Part shown: in pieces, positions 16,350 through 24,591 of the stretch
Layout: each line of letters opens with the position of its first letter
How positions within the stretch are numbered: the first letter of the stretch is position 1
From: Spirochaetota bacterium
GTDB taxonomy: Bacteria > Spirochaetota > Spirochaetia > SZUA-6
Assembly (NCBI GenBank): GCA_013151965.1
Contig: JAADHF010000093.1
Coordinates: 1-42,971 of the forward strand
Direction: 5' to 3'
DNA: 42,971 bases
The notes under the pieces: generated by a model
Seen by the model: the letters and a program-made list of their open reading frames with translations, nothing else
Database searches by the model: none
What the model was told of the DNA's origin: nothing
Program-made: the position numbers and the translations under genes

Positions 16350-17180
16350 TTATCTTCTCTGGTTGAGTTTTTCCCGCTTATGCTGTAATTCCGCTTTCTG
16401 CATGTCCGATTCCATCTTTGCCTTCCATATTTCTATCTTTCTCTTTATCATATCCATCTTTTCCGTATCTCCGAGGAGCAGATACATTCTTCTAAGTGCA
16501 GACAGAAAATAAATTGCAAGTTTTATATCATCAAAATGGTGTGTGGAAAGCTCATACTTCTCCCTGTACCTGTTTGCCGCTCTATCCAGCAGCCTCTTTA
16601 CAAGGTTTAGATGTGCTATACGTTCGGTATATCCATCTACTCTCGGGTCCAGTTTGGCTACAAAGGTACGCATATCGACCATATTTTTCGCAATAGCTGC
16701 ATACCGGCCTTCAAGTTCCACAAAAGACCACTTCCATTTTGAGTTGTCGCCGAAACCCTCTTTTACAGCATCTATCGAGTAGCCTAACTTTTTAAGCAGA
16801 TTATATCTGCTTCTGTCATTTAACGATTCGATACTTACGAGTCTTTCCTCGTAATCCGAAAAGGGAACATCGATACTTCCGGAAACAACCTCTTCCAGAT
16901 AAATTATACACTTATAGCAGTATTTCCGTGCTTCGTTCAAGTAAGCTTCATTTTTTATGCCGAGCAGAGAAACCGAAAGCTGATTCATAAGCACATAGTT
17001 GGATAACAGGTTTAGTGAATTATTGGCAAGCGTAATTCGTTTGTAATTTTCCCCGGCAATTCCGTTTTTAATTTCCATCTCGAAAGCTTTTTTTCTTTTC
17101 CTGATGGATTCTATTTCCGCTTTGTATTCTTTAATTTTATCCGCATACCGCTGTTTTGCTTTAATACTTACCTTTGCCAT
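16350..17180 (-). CDS. coiled-coil protein of unknown function
   Basis: A 276-residue, largely helical, highly charged protein (Lys/Arg/Glu-rich), with probable coiled coil at both ends (KQRYADKIKEYKAEIESIRKRKKAFEMEIK near the start and KAKMESDMQKAELQHKREK at the end). No signal peptide or membrane segment. I do not recognise the family. It sits between recN (20 nt upstream) and the propeller-like gene and is read in the same direction, so it is probably part of that operon. A structural or DNA-associated role cannot be excluded. Confidence 0.6.
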   Translation of the reverse strand: MAKVSIKAKQRYADKIKEYKAEIESIRKRKKAFEMEIKNGIAGENYKRITLANNSLNLLSNYVLMNQLSVSLLGIKNEAYLNEARKYCYKCIIYLEEVVSGSIDVPFSDYEERLVSIESLNDRSRYNLLKKLGYSIDAVKEGFGDNSKWKWSFVELEGRYAAIAKNMVDMRTFVAKLDPRVDGYTERIAHLNLVKRLLDRAANRYREKYELSTHHFDDIKLAIYFLSALRRMYLLLGDTEKMDMIKRKIEIWKAKMESDMQKAELQHKREKLNQRR

Positions 17181-17200
17181 TCATTTCTCCACAGAGTTAT

Positions 17201-18889
17201 TTAAATCCTGTCGTATTTCGAAAGCAATTCCCGTGCATGCCGCAGAGATACTTCGGCATCCGCATCCCCTGAAAGCATCCTTGCAATCTCTTCTACCCGT
17301 CTGTCGTTTTCTATATTTCTTACGGTTGTCAGGGTCCTCCCCTTTTCTTCATGCTTTTCTACTATTATATGATTATCGGCCTGAACTGCAATAGTAGCAA
17401 GATGTGTAATGCAGATTACCTGCTTTTCAGAGGACAGTCTTTTTAATTTTTCACCTACAGTAACAGCAATCTGTCCTCCTATGCCCGCATCTATCTCATC
17501 GAAAATCAGTGTATCTATACTGTCCGATGATGAAAGAATTGATTTGATGGCAAGCATTACACGCGATAATTCTCCGCCCGAGGCTATATTCTTAAGTTTC
17601 TTAAATGGTTCCCCCTGATTCGGCGCTATAACAAATTCAATATGATCCTTGCCCAGGCTTCCGATAACCGGTTTGCCGGATTCTCCTTTCTTTTCTTCCA
17701 CCGTTACCCTGAACCGCACCTTTGACATTCCAAGATTTTTAAGTTCATTCTCCACCTTTGCCTGCAGCGCATCCGCAGCAGCCCGGCGTTTTTTCGACAG
17801 AACCTCCGCTTTTGCCAATATTTCTCTTTCCAGATTTTTTATTTCCGCTTCCAGTTTTCGCCGTTCATCCTCCCAGTTACTCAACCTTTCGAGGTCGGCT
17901 TCACATTTACTGCAGTATTCTATAATCTCTCTGGTACTGCTGCCATACTTCGCTTCGAGCGAACGTATTGCCGACAGACGCTCCTCTGCAACTGCCATTC
18001 GTTCCGGACTATACTGTATGCCGCTCCGGTACTTTCTGATTTCTTCACCGATCTCTTCCACAGCATAGAAAGTGTTTTCCAACTCCTGAACCAGACCGGC
18101 AAGCTTCGTATCTATGCGGACAATTTGATCGAGGGAATTCCGGGCATTGCGCATATAAGACAACGCTCCGCCTCTGCTTTCGGAAAGATTTCCGTATACA
18201 TCTTCGAGCAGTCCGAACAGTTTCTCGAAGTTGGAAAGTATTTTGTATTCTTCCTCCAATTCTTCCTCTTCTCCTGCCGTAAGAGCTGCTCTTTTTATTT
18301 CATCCACAGAGTACTTAAGAATGTCTATCTCCCTTTTTCTCTCTTTTTCATCGTTTACCAACCGTTTAAAACTCTCTTTTTTCTGTGACAGCTGTTTAAA
18401 AATATTATTAAAATCAGAGGCAAGGTTTTCCGTTCCCCCGTAGCGGTCTAAAAGCTTACGATGATTCTCCAGATTCAGGAGGGATTGATGTTCATGCTGC
18501 CCGTGAATATCGAACAGGTATCCTGCAAGTTCTGAAAGTTCCGCTCTTGTTACAGGCACGGACTGAATAAAAACAGAGCCGCGGCCGTTTCTCTTTACAG
18601 TTCTGCGAATTATCAATACATTATCTTCAATTTTTATTCCGTGCCCGTTAAGCCATGAAGATATTTCGCTGTTCTTTTTTAATACAAGGGTGCAGGACAC
18701 AAGCGTTTCTTCATAACCTGAACGAATCATAGACGTATCGGCTTTTGAGCCTAAAAGAAGACCTAATGCACCTATTAAAATCGATTTTCCTGCGCCTGTT
18801 TCACCGGTTAAAACATTAAGACCCTTGGTAAACTCGACGGTTAATTTATCGATCAATGCATAGTTGTTGACTATTAAACTGTCAAGCAT
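17201..18889 (-). CDS. recN: DNA repair protein RecN
   Basis: A 562-residue SMC-like ATPase acting in double-strand break repair. The N-terminus has LIVNNYALIDKLTVEF and the Walker A GETGAGKSILIGALGLLLG. A long central coiled coil follows. The C-terminal head shows the ABC signature IASGGELSRVMLAIKSIL and Walker B TLIFDEIDAGIGG. Length matches the family (about 550). The start ATG 18889 has a CGGAG site and overlaps the nadK stop by 8 nt, so nadK and recN are translationally coupled. In other bacteria nadK and recN are also often neighbours. Confidence 0.95.
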   Translation of the reverse strand: MLDSLIVNNYALIDKLTVEFTKGLNVLTGETGAGKSILIGALGLLLGSKADTSMIRSGYEETLVSCTLVLKKNSEISSWLNGHGIKIEDNVLIIRRTVKRNGRGSVFIQSVPVTRAELSELAGYLFDIHGQHEHQSLLNLENHRKLLDRYGGTENLASDFNNIFKQLSQKKESFKRLVNDEKERKREIDILKYSVDEIKRAALTAGEEEELEEEYKILSNFEKLFGLLEDVYGNLSESRGGALSYMRNARNSLDQIVRIDTKLAGLVQELENTFYAVEEIGEEIRKYRSGIQYSPERMAVAEERLSAIRSLEAKYGSSTREIIEYCSKCEADLERLSNWEDERRKLEAEIKNLEREILAKAEVLSKKRRAAADALQAKVENELKNLGMSKVRFRVTVEEKKGESGKPVIGSLGKDHIEFVIAPNQGEPFKKLKNIASGGELSRVMLAIKSILSSSDSIDTLIFDEIDAGIGGQIAVTVGEKLKRLSSEKQVICITHLATIAVQADNHIIVEKHEEKGRTLTTVRNIENDRRVEEIARMLSGDADAEVSLRHARELLSKYDRI

Positions 18890-19757
18890 TCGGTTCTCCG
18901 GCCCAGTTTAATTTTTTACGAAGAACCTCATAAAAATTTCTTCTGTCGGACTGCAGTATCATTGTTTTTTTAGACGATCTCTTAAAAATCACCCTGTCGC
19001 CCGGTTTAAGAGGGAAAGATTCCTGCCCGTCGATGGATAGAATAACATTCGTTCTCTGGTGCTCCTCTACCTCAATTTCCAGTATTTCATTTCCCGGGAA
19101 AACAATCGGTCTGTTGGAGAGTGTAAAAGGACAGATCGGATTAAGAATAAGCGCTTCCATCCCGGGATGAAGTATCGGTCCGCCGGCAGCAACGGAATAT
19201 GCCGTGGAACCGGTAGGCGTTGCAACAATTACTCCGTCGGCTTTATACCTTCCGATATATGTGCCGGAAATATATACTTTCAGTCTTATAATACGGGAAA
19301 TACCCCCTGTTCCTATTACTCCGTCGTTTAATCCCAGATAACATGCAAACAGCTTTTTATTCCTTTCCACACAGACCTTAAGCATCATTCTGCTGCTTAT
19401 TTTTAACCTGTTATCTATATATTTATAATATGCATCTTTCCATTCTGATTTGGAAATCTCTGTTATAAAACCAAAATCACCTAAATTAACTGCAAGTATC
19501 GGAATATTTTCACCGGCAACAATCTTTGCGCAGTAGAGCAGAGTACCGTCACCCCCTAAAGATATGACAAGATCTATGCCGCTTAAATCCCCGGGTTTCT
19601 CATGCCACTCTTCCGGTTTCCCGTTAACCCTGTATAGTAAGTATTTTATTCCCGATTGTTCGAAGAAATCTGAAATTTCATCTAGAATTTCAGAACTTTC
19701 CATTCGTGTACTGCCTGTTATAAGAAGAACTTTATTAATAAGTTTGGCTGATTTCAT
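18882..19757 (-). CDS. nadK: NAD kinase
   Basis: A 291-residue enzyme that phosphorylates NAD to NADP. Key motifs are LVISLGGDGTLLYCAKI (GGDG, ATP/catalytic Asp), LGDFGFI and ATPTGSTAYSVAAGGPILHP (NAD binding). The length and order of motifs are normal. It overlaps recN by 8 nt. No clear ribosome site is seen upstream of ATG 19757. The 69-nt gap upstream of it has only AT-rich sequence, so it may be read from a promoter there or from the DegT gene. Confidence 0.95.
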   Translation of the reverse strand: MKSAKLINKVLLITGSTRMESSEILDEISDFFEQSGIKYLLYRVNGKPEEWHEKPGDLSGIDLVISLGGDGTLLYCAKIVAGENIPILAVNLGDFGFITEISKSEWKDAYYKYIDNRLKISSRMMLKVCVERNKKLFACYLGLNDGVIGTGGISRIIRLKVYISGTYIGRYKADGVIVATPTGSTAYSVAAGGPILHPGMEALILNPICPFTLSNRPIVFPGNEILEIEVEEHQRTNVILSIDGQESFPLKPGDRVIFKRSSKKTMILQSDRRNFYEVLRKKLNWAGEPNA

Positions 19758-19826
19758 TTTAATAAAACTATAACCTTCAGGTTCAGCTTAATGTAATTCT
19801 AAAAAAGTTTCCAGTATATATTATCC

Positions 19827-20852
19827 CTAAGGTAAAGTGGAAATCACACGCGCTATTTTATCGACATCTCCTTTTCCCAGCATAGGATAAAGAGGAAAAA
19901 GAAGAGTACGCAGAGATAACCCGGCTGCATTCGGAAATGAATCTCCGAACCCGTCGAACTCCGTAATTATGGAATTACCAAAAGCAGGCGCTGTTTCTAT
20001 ATTATGTTTTCTGACATACCTCTCCACTTCATGCAGACCATTCTTGATAACAACAGGATAGGCATAGTGTATATTTCTGCAGTTATTCTCATCTATCAGG
20101 GTACTGTGTCTTGTTTTGCTTACAGCCTGCCTGTACAGCCCGGCAATCTGTTCTCTCAGCACCATATCTTCCTCTAAATACCTGATCTGCGAAAGAGCGA
20201 GTGAAGCATTTAAATCCGGTAATCTGCCGAACTCTTTTTTCTCATTCGTCTTTCTTTTTAAATCCCGCAGTATTTTTGTACTTTTTGTCATAACTACTGC
20301 ACCGCACCCGCAGGTTAAAGCATTATTTTCCTCAAGAGACATTAAAGTAACATCTCCGAAACTTCCGCAGAATTTCCCGTCTGACTTTCCGCCCAGGCTC
20401 TGAGATATATCCTCTATAACCGGAATTCCATAGGATGATAACTTTTCACCGTCGGATAAAAAGCCCAGTGTATGATGCAGAATTATAAGTTTCGGATTTC
20501 CGGAAAGTAATTTTTCTAAAGAATTATGCGATATTAAAGCGGAACCGGACATTACATCGGAATATACAGGCTGAATACCGTAATATTTCATTACTTCCAG
20601 GTATACCGAAGGTATCAGAGGAGATGCTATCACTCTGTCTCCCTCTGAAACGCCAAGGATCTCAAACGCAAGCTTTATTCCGGTAAAATAACTGTTTACG
20701 GTAACCCCGCCCCTGGTACCTATATATTGAGCTGTTAAAAGGGCAAGCTCGTCGGCTAATTTCCCGGGTCCTATTCTGTCTGCAACCAGACGGTTTAAAA
20801 CTCTGTTCATCTCTGCTCTTTTAATTGTCGGGCGAAATAGAGGTACTGCCAT
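19827..20852 (-). CDS. DegT/DnrJ/EryC1-fold protein lacking the PLP lysine
   Basis: A 341-residue protein of the sugar aminotransferase fold (fold type I PLP). The PLP-ring Asp is present in VIEDISQSLGGKSDGKF (D148). Where active members have SFHPTKN...GEGG, this has MSLEENNALTCGCGAVV: the residue aligned with the Schiff-base Lys is N177. A normal internal aldimine cannot form. ColD, a dehydratase, has His there; Asn is different and suggests a changed or lost activity. The rest of the fold looks intact (no frameshift). It lies 19 nt after cheW and is probably co-transcribed with it. Role unknown; the alternatives are a dehydratase, a non-catalytic partner or a sugar-binding regulator. Confidence 0.8.
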   Translation of the reverse strand: MAVPLFRPTIKRAEMNRVLNRLVADRIGPGKLADELALLTAQYIGTRGGVTVNSYFTGIKLAFEILGVSEGDRVIASPLIPSVYLEVMKYYGIQPVYSDVMSGSALISHNSLEKLLSGNPKLIILHHTLGFLSDGEKLSSYGIPVIEDISQSLGGKSDGKFCGSFGDVTLMSLEENNALTCGCGAVVMTKSTKILRDLKRKTNEKKEFGRLPDLNASLALSQIRYLEEDMVLREQIAGLYRQAVSKTRHSTLIDENNCRNIHYAYPVVIKNGLHEVERYVRKHNIETAPAFGNSIITEFDGFGDSFPNAAGLSLRTLLFPLYPMLGKGDVDKIARVISTLP

Positions 20853-20871
20853 AATATTTCCCGTTTTTTGA

Positions 20872-21351
20872 TTATTCCGATATACTGTGGAGCTGCCGGA
20901 GTTCAGTTTTACTGAAAAGGCGCTTTATATCAAGAATTATAAGGTATCCCGATTCATTATCTACTACTCCGTTTATATATTCGGCACCGATACCCGAAAT
21001 GGCCTGAGGAGGCGGTTTAATGGATTCGGTTTCTATGGATAATACCCGTGATACTTTATCGATTATTATTCCTATTAATTTATCATCAACATTTATGATA
21101 ATAATCCCGCTTAACAGTTTTTCCTCATTTGTTTTTTCCGTTTCCAGGAAATTAAATCGTTTATGCAGATTTATAACCGGGATTATTGTTCCCCGCAGAT
21201 TCAGTATTCCGCCGACATACGAAGGAGCATTCGGAATCGACCGGATTTCCTGCAGTTTTACAATTTCCTTTACATCCATTATATCGATGCCGTAAGTTTC
21301 TTTACCCAGATAAAATGTTACCAGCTGAATCCCGCTGTCCGCGTCACTCAT
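20872..21351 (-). CDS. cheW: chemotaxis coupling protein CheW
   Basis: A 159-residue CheW domain protein that links methyl-accepting receptors to the kinase CheA. Recognisable pieces are QLVTFYLGKETYGIDIMDVKEIV, VGGILNLRGTIIPVINLHKRF and GIIIDKVSRVL. The length is normal. The start ATG 21351 follows a GAGGAGGAAG site. Its closest downstream neighbour is the DegT-like gene. No cheA, cheY or receptor is in the window; spirochaetes carry several CheW copies. Confidence 0.95.
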   Translation of the reverse strand: MSDADSGIQLVTFYLGKETYGIDIMDVKEIVKLQEIRSIPNAPSYVGGILNLRGTIIPVINLHKRFNFLETEKTNEEKLLSGIIIINVDDKLIGIIIDKVSRVLSIETESIKPPPQAISGIGAEYINGVVDNESGYLIILDIKRLFSKTELRQLHSISE

Positions 21352-21433
21352 GCTTCCTCCTCGCTACTCATAGAATAAGGGTGTTTTTTACTTTCTTCAA
21401 TATCCTTTAAGAAATATTTTTAAATAATCGGCA

Positions 21434-22075
21434 TCAATCATCGACAAGCGGTACAAAACGGCATCCTATTGTTTTTTTTATTTCAAAATGATTTCCTGTT
21501 CTCTTAAAAACCGTTAAGGTCTGATATGTCCTGTAATCACCGATAGGAATTACAAGAATACCATTATCGGCAAGCTGGTTTTTTAATGCCTCAGGGACAC
21601 CCTTAGAGGCTGCCGTAACAATAATACGGGAATAAGGTGAATGTTCCGCCCATCCTTTAAATCCGTTACCGATTTTAAAGAATATATTGGTATAACCAAG
21701 TTCATTAAGAATTTTTTGTGCATGCAGGGAAAGAGACCTGATCCTCTCTACCGTATAAACACTTTCCGCAATCTGTGCAAGAACAGCGGTTTGATACCCG
21801 CTTCCCGTTCCCACCTCCAGCACCCTGTCTTTACTGCCGACCCTGAGTACTTCCGTCATATACGCTACCATATACGGTTGAGAAATTGTCTGCTCAAAAC
21901 CGATCCGGACAGGATAGTCTCCGTATGCCCTGTGACCCGCTCCGGATGATAAGAAAAGATGTCTCGGTATTTTTTTCATAGCTTCCAGGACATCGGGGTC
22001 GCTTATGCCGCGTTGTTCTATCTGGAACCGAACCATCCTTTCCGCCAGTCTGTTATCATCATAATGAATTTTCAA
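21434..22075 (-). CDS. pcm: protein-L-isoaspartate O-methyltransferase
   Basis: A 213-residue enzyme that repairs isoaspartyl residues in damaged proteins by SAM-dependent methylation. Motifs are RAYGDYPVRIGFEQTISQPYMVAYM, the SAM-binding VLEVGTGSGYQTAVLAQIA, and RIIVTAASKGVPEAL. The length matches Pcm. TTG 22075 is the start, preceded by GGGAAG. It follows the ribbon-helix-helix gene by 33 nt, and the promoter at 22346-22374 should serve both. Confidence 0.95.
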   Translation of the reverse strand: MKIHYDDNRLAERMVRFQIEQRGISDPDVLEAMKKIPRHLFLSSGAGHRAYGDYPVRIGFEQTISQPYMVAYMTEVLRVGSKDRVLEVGTGSGYQTAVLAQIAESVYTVERIRSLSLHAQKILNELGYTNIFFKIGNGFKGWAEHSPYSRIIVTAASKGVPEALKNQLADNGILVIPIGDYRTYQTLTVFKRTGNHFEIKKTIGCRFVPLVDD

Positions 22076-22108
22076 ATAATCACATCACTTCCCTATATAA
22101 TTATTTAT

Positions 22109-22306
22109 TCAAGGTTTTTTACCGGCATCCTGCCCCGTGCTGATCTTCGAATCCTTTGCATGTAATTTGGAAATCTTATACTGTTTCAGCAGGAGCCTTA
22201 TTGCATCATTTACTCCCTCCGTTCTGTTCTTGTAATATCCCTCTTTTACCATCTCGTCGATTCCTTCTATAAGATATGTCGATGTTTCTACAAAGGTTTT
22301 GGACAA
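22109..22306 (-). CDS. ribbon-helix-helix (CopG/Arc-like) small protein
   Basis: A 65-residue protein. TSTYLIEGIDEMVKEGYYKNRTEGVNDAIRLLLKQY has the strand-helix-turn-helix pattern of Arc/CopG/ParD-type DNA-binding antitoxins, with the turn 'YKNRTEGVNDAIR' matching the usual 'YxSRSExIRxAxR'. TTG 22306 is the start, with GGAGGG 5 nt upstream. No toxin gene is adjacent. It has its own promoter and leads into pcm, so it may regulate this unit; that is inference. Confidence 0.75.
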   Translation of the reverse strand: MSKTFVETSTYLIEGIDEMVKEGYYKNRTEGVNDAIRLLLKQYKISKLHAKDSKISTGQDAGKKP

Positions 22307-22345
22307 TGTTTCCCTCCTGCAATATTCTTATTTCTTCTACTATAC

Positions 22346-22374
22346 ATTGTATGCACTGAAAACCGAAAGTTCAA
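22346..22374 (-). promoter_or_regulatory. sigma-70 promoter upstream of ribbon-helix-helix gene and pcm
   Basis: On the minus strand, TTGAAC (22374-22369, 5 of 6) and TACAAT (22351-22346, 5 of 6) are spaced by 17 nt. The predicted start near 22339 gives a leader of about 33 nt with a GGAGGG site. Confidence 0.75.
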
Positions 22375-22403
22375 GATTTAATTTTGTTTAATTATAATAC
22401 TGC

Positions 22404-23195
22404 TCACGGCAGGACCGCATCAGGCATCGAACCTTTCTTTGTCGAACTCACAAGCTTCCAGCTTTCCATAAAATCGGAAAACCAGCCGGATACAATAAGA
22501 TTTTCAATAAAACGATAAAGCTCAAACGAAGATTTCTTTGCATTTTTCCTGAAGGTTTTTAAAGCATCTTCATCTCCCAGATCGGATACAATACGTATAC
22601 TTAAAGGGGGAACCGAATTTTTTAACGATGCTATAAAAACACCTGCAGTTTCCCAATTGCATGCATCGGCATGAAGCAGGGAATGAAGGTTTTTTTTGGC
22701 GGCAAGAGACTGAACGAGATATTCACCGCTTGCCTGGATTCCCGATTTTACAAAGTAATTCATATCTCTGCCGAATTCTGCCGCTTTTCTTAAGATCCTG
22801 TCCTTATCATTGATGCTTAAGAATTCAAATGCAGAAGGAAGTTTCATCTCCGGAATAATTCTCCTGGGGAAACCGCTTCCGCTTATGTCATACTCATAAC
22901 AAACTTCCGAAATAATAATTTCTCCGATAAGACTTCCGCTGCTTAACCCACCGCATGTCCCTGTATCGATTACAAGATCAGGATCGAATTGATTTATGCC
23001 GGCTACTGTCTCTGCTGCCGACCGTGCCTTTGCCGGACCGCTTTCTATTATATATACCTCTGTATTTTCCATAATACCGCGCGCAGCTCTGCACCTCGTT
23101 TTTGTCCGCATATCCTTTAAAGCAAATACGGATCTGCAGGCATTGAATTCTATCGGAATCGGACATACAATCAGCAATTTCATATTATCTGCCAT
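22404..23195 (-). CDS. nucleoside phosphorylase superfamily protein, MTA/SAH nucleosidase-like
   Basis: A 263-residue protein of the PNP/UDP phosphorylase superfamily. KLLIVCPIPIEFNACRSVF, the glycine-rich IDTGTCGGLSSG and the catalytic-region VSDLGDEDALKTF (SD-x-x-D/E) fit nucleosidases that cut methylthioadenosine or S-adenosylhomocysteine, or futalosine-type substrates. HADACNWETAGVFIAS matches the MExxG segment only in part (Met is replaced by Asn-Trp), so the substrate is uncertain. It starts at ATG 23195, or four codons later at the second ATG. Divergent from the GT4 gene. It is not obviously co-transcribed with pcm. Confidence 0.75.
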   Translation of the reverse strand: MADNMKLLIVCPIPIEFNACRSVFALKDMRTKTRCRAARGIMENTEVYIIESGPAKARSAAETVAGINQFDPDLVIDTGTCGGLSSGSLIGEIIISEVCYEYDISGSGFPRRIIPEMKLPSAFEFLSINDKDRILRKAAEFGRDMNYFVKSGIQASGEYLVQSLAAKKNLHSLLHADACNWETAGVFIASLKNSVPPLSIRIVSDLGDEDALKTFRKNAKKSSFELYRFIENLIVSGWFSDFMESWKLVSSTKKGSMPDAVLP

Positions 23196-23243
23196 AGTAT
23201 TGCATTTTTTTATAAAATTAAAGTGTAATTTTTCTGACAGGCA

Positions 23244-23272
23244 CTGTTCAAAAAATATAATTAATCTATAAT
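23244..23272 (+). promoter_or_regulatory. possible promoter of the GT4 gene
   Basis: TATAAT at 23267-23272 is a perfect -10 hexamer. The -35 region (TGTTCA at 23245-23250, 16-nt spacer) is weak. The predicted start near 23279 precedes an AAGGA site and the ATG at 23308. Confidence 0.45.
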
Positions 23273-23307
23273 ATACAATTATTTATTTTCATAAGGATAT
23301 TAGAAAA

Positions 23308-24579
23308 ATGAAAAACGGCAGAAACATAGGTTTTATTTCCTTCAGGTTTGCAGGCACGGACGGGGTATCACTGGAAACCTTTAAATGGGCGCAAATACTG
23401 GAACGGCGCGGTTTTCACTGTTACTATATGGCCGGTGAACTGGAAACACAGGAAGACTGCTCTTTCCTGGTCGAAGAAGCTCACTTTATGCATCCCGAAA
23501 TCCGAAAGATGCACCATATGAGTTTTGAAAATACCCACCGTCCGCGGGAACTCACGGAAATGGTACATCATTACCGTGTCATTCTTAAAAAAAAGATATA
23601 TGAATTTATTAAAAAATTTAATATCGACCTTATAATACCGGAAAATATTCTGACTATCCCGCTTAATATCCCTCTCGGTCTTGCCCTTACAGAGGTTATT
23701 GCCGAAACGGGTATTTCTACGATTGCTCATCATCATGATTTCTTCTGGGAAAGGAAACGTTTTTTAACAAACTGTGTCTGGGATTATTTTAATTCCGCTT
23801 TTCCTCCGCGCCTGCCGTCCATGGCTCATGTTGTCATCAACTCATCAGGACGCAATCAACTCGCACTGCGGACAGGAGCTTCTGCCATGCTTATACCAAA
23901 TGTCATGGAATTCGAGCAGCCGTGTCCGGGCATAGACGATTATTCGAAGGATGTAAGAAAAGAACTAGGTATTCCTGAAAACGCTATTTTTGTTCTTCAG
24001 CCGACAAGGGTTGTGCAGAGAAAAGGCATAGAGCATGCAATAGAACTTGTCCACAGACTCGGCGATAACGCCGTTCTAGTGATAAGCCACGCTTCAGGAG
24101 ATGAAGGATATGAGTATCAGAACAGGGTCAAAAGTTTCGCAGAACTCCTTAATGTCAACACGATATTCGTTCAAAACAGAATCGATTATAAACGGGATAC
24201 AACAAAAGACGGAAAAAAGATCTATGCATTGAGTGATATATATGACAACGCTGATTTTATTACCTATCCTTCTATCTTTGAGGGGTTCGGTAATGGATTT
24301 TTAGAGGCCATATATCACAAGAAACCGATTCTTGTTAATAACTATTCAATCTACTCCTTTGATATTAAACCCAAGGGATTTAAGGTTGTGGAAATGAACG
24401 ATTTTATATCCGATGATACTCTGGATCAGACACGAAGGGTACTCGAAGATCATAAGTTCAGGAAGGATATGGTGGAAACAAATTATACTCTTGGTTTAAA
24501 ATACTACTCGTACCATGTTCTTGACTCTCACTTAAGAAATATCATCACATCCCTGTGGGGGAAAACAATTTATTATTAG
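23308..24579 (+). CDS. family 4 (GT-B) glycosyltransferase
   Basis: A 423-residue retaining glycosyltransferase. The N-terminal half has the loop FISFRFAGTDGVSLETFKWAQ. The C-terminal half has QPTRVVQRKGIEHAIELV and SIFEGFGNGFLEAIYHKKP, the E-x7-E motif that binds the nucleotide sugar in GT4. Soluble by sequence. The start ATG 23308 follows AAGGA. It lies 12 nt before the sensor kinase gene and is probably co-transcribed. The substrate is not determinable; candidates include compatible-solute or envelope glycan synthesis. Confidence 0.85.
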   Translation: MKNGRNIGFISFRFAGTDGVSLETFKWAQILERRGFHCYYMAGELETQEDCSFLVEEAHFMHPEIRKMHHMSFENTHRPRELTEMVHHYRVILKKKIYEFIKKFNIDLIIPENILTIPLNIPLGLALTEVIAETGISTIAHHHDFFWERKRFLTNCVWDYFNSAFPPRLPSMAHVVINSSGRNQLALRTGASAMLIPNVMEFEQPCPGIDDYSKDVRKELGIPENAIFVLQPTRVVQRKGIEHAIELVHRLGDNAVLVISHASGDEGYEYQNRVKSFAELLNVNTIFVQNRIDYKRDTTKDGKKIYALSDIYDNADFITYPSIFEGFGNGFLEAIYHKKPILVNNYSIYSFDIKPKGFKVVEMNDFISDDTLDQTRRVLEDHKFRKDMVETNYTLGLKYYSYHVLDSHLRNIITSLWGKTIYY

Positions 24580-24591
24580 ACTTTCGGATAA

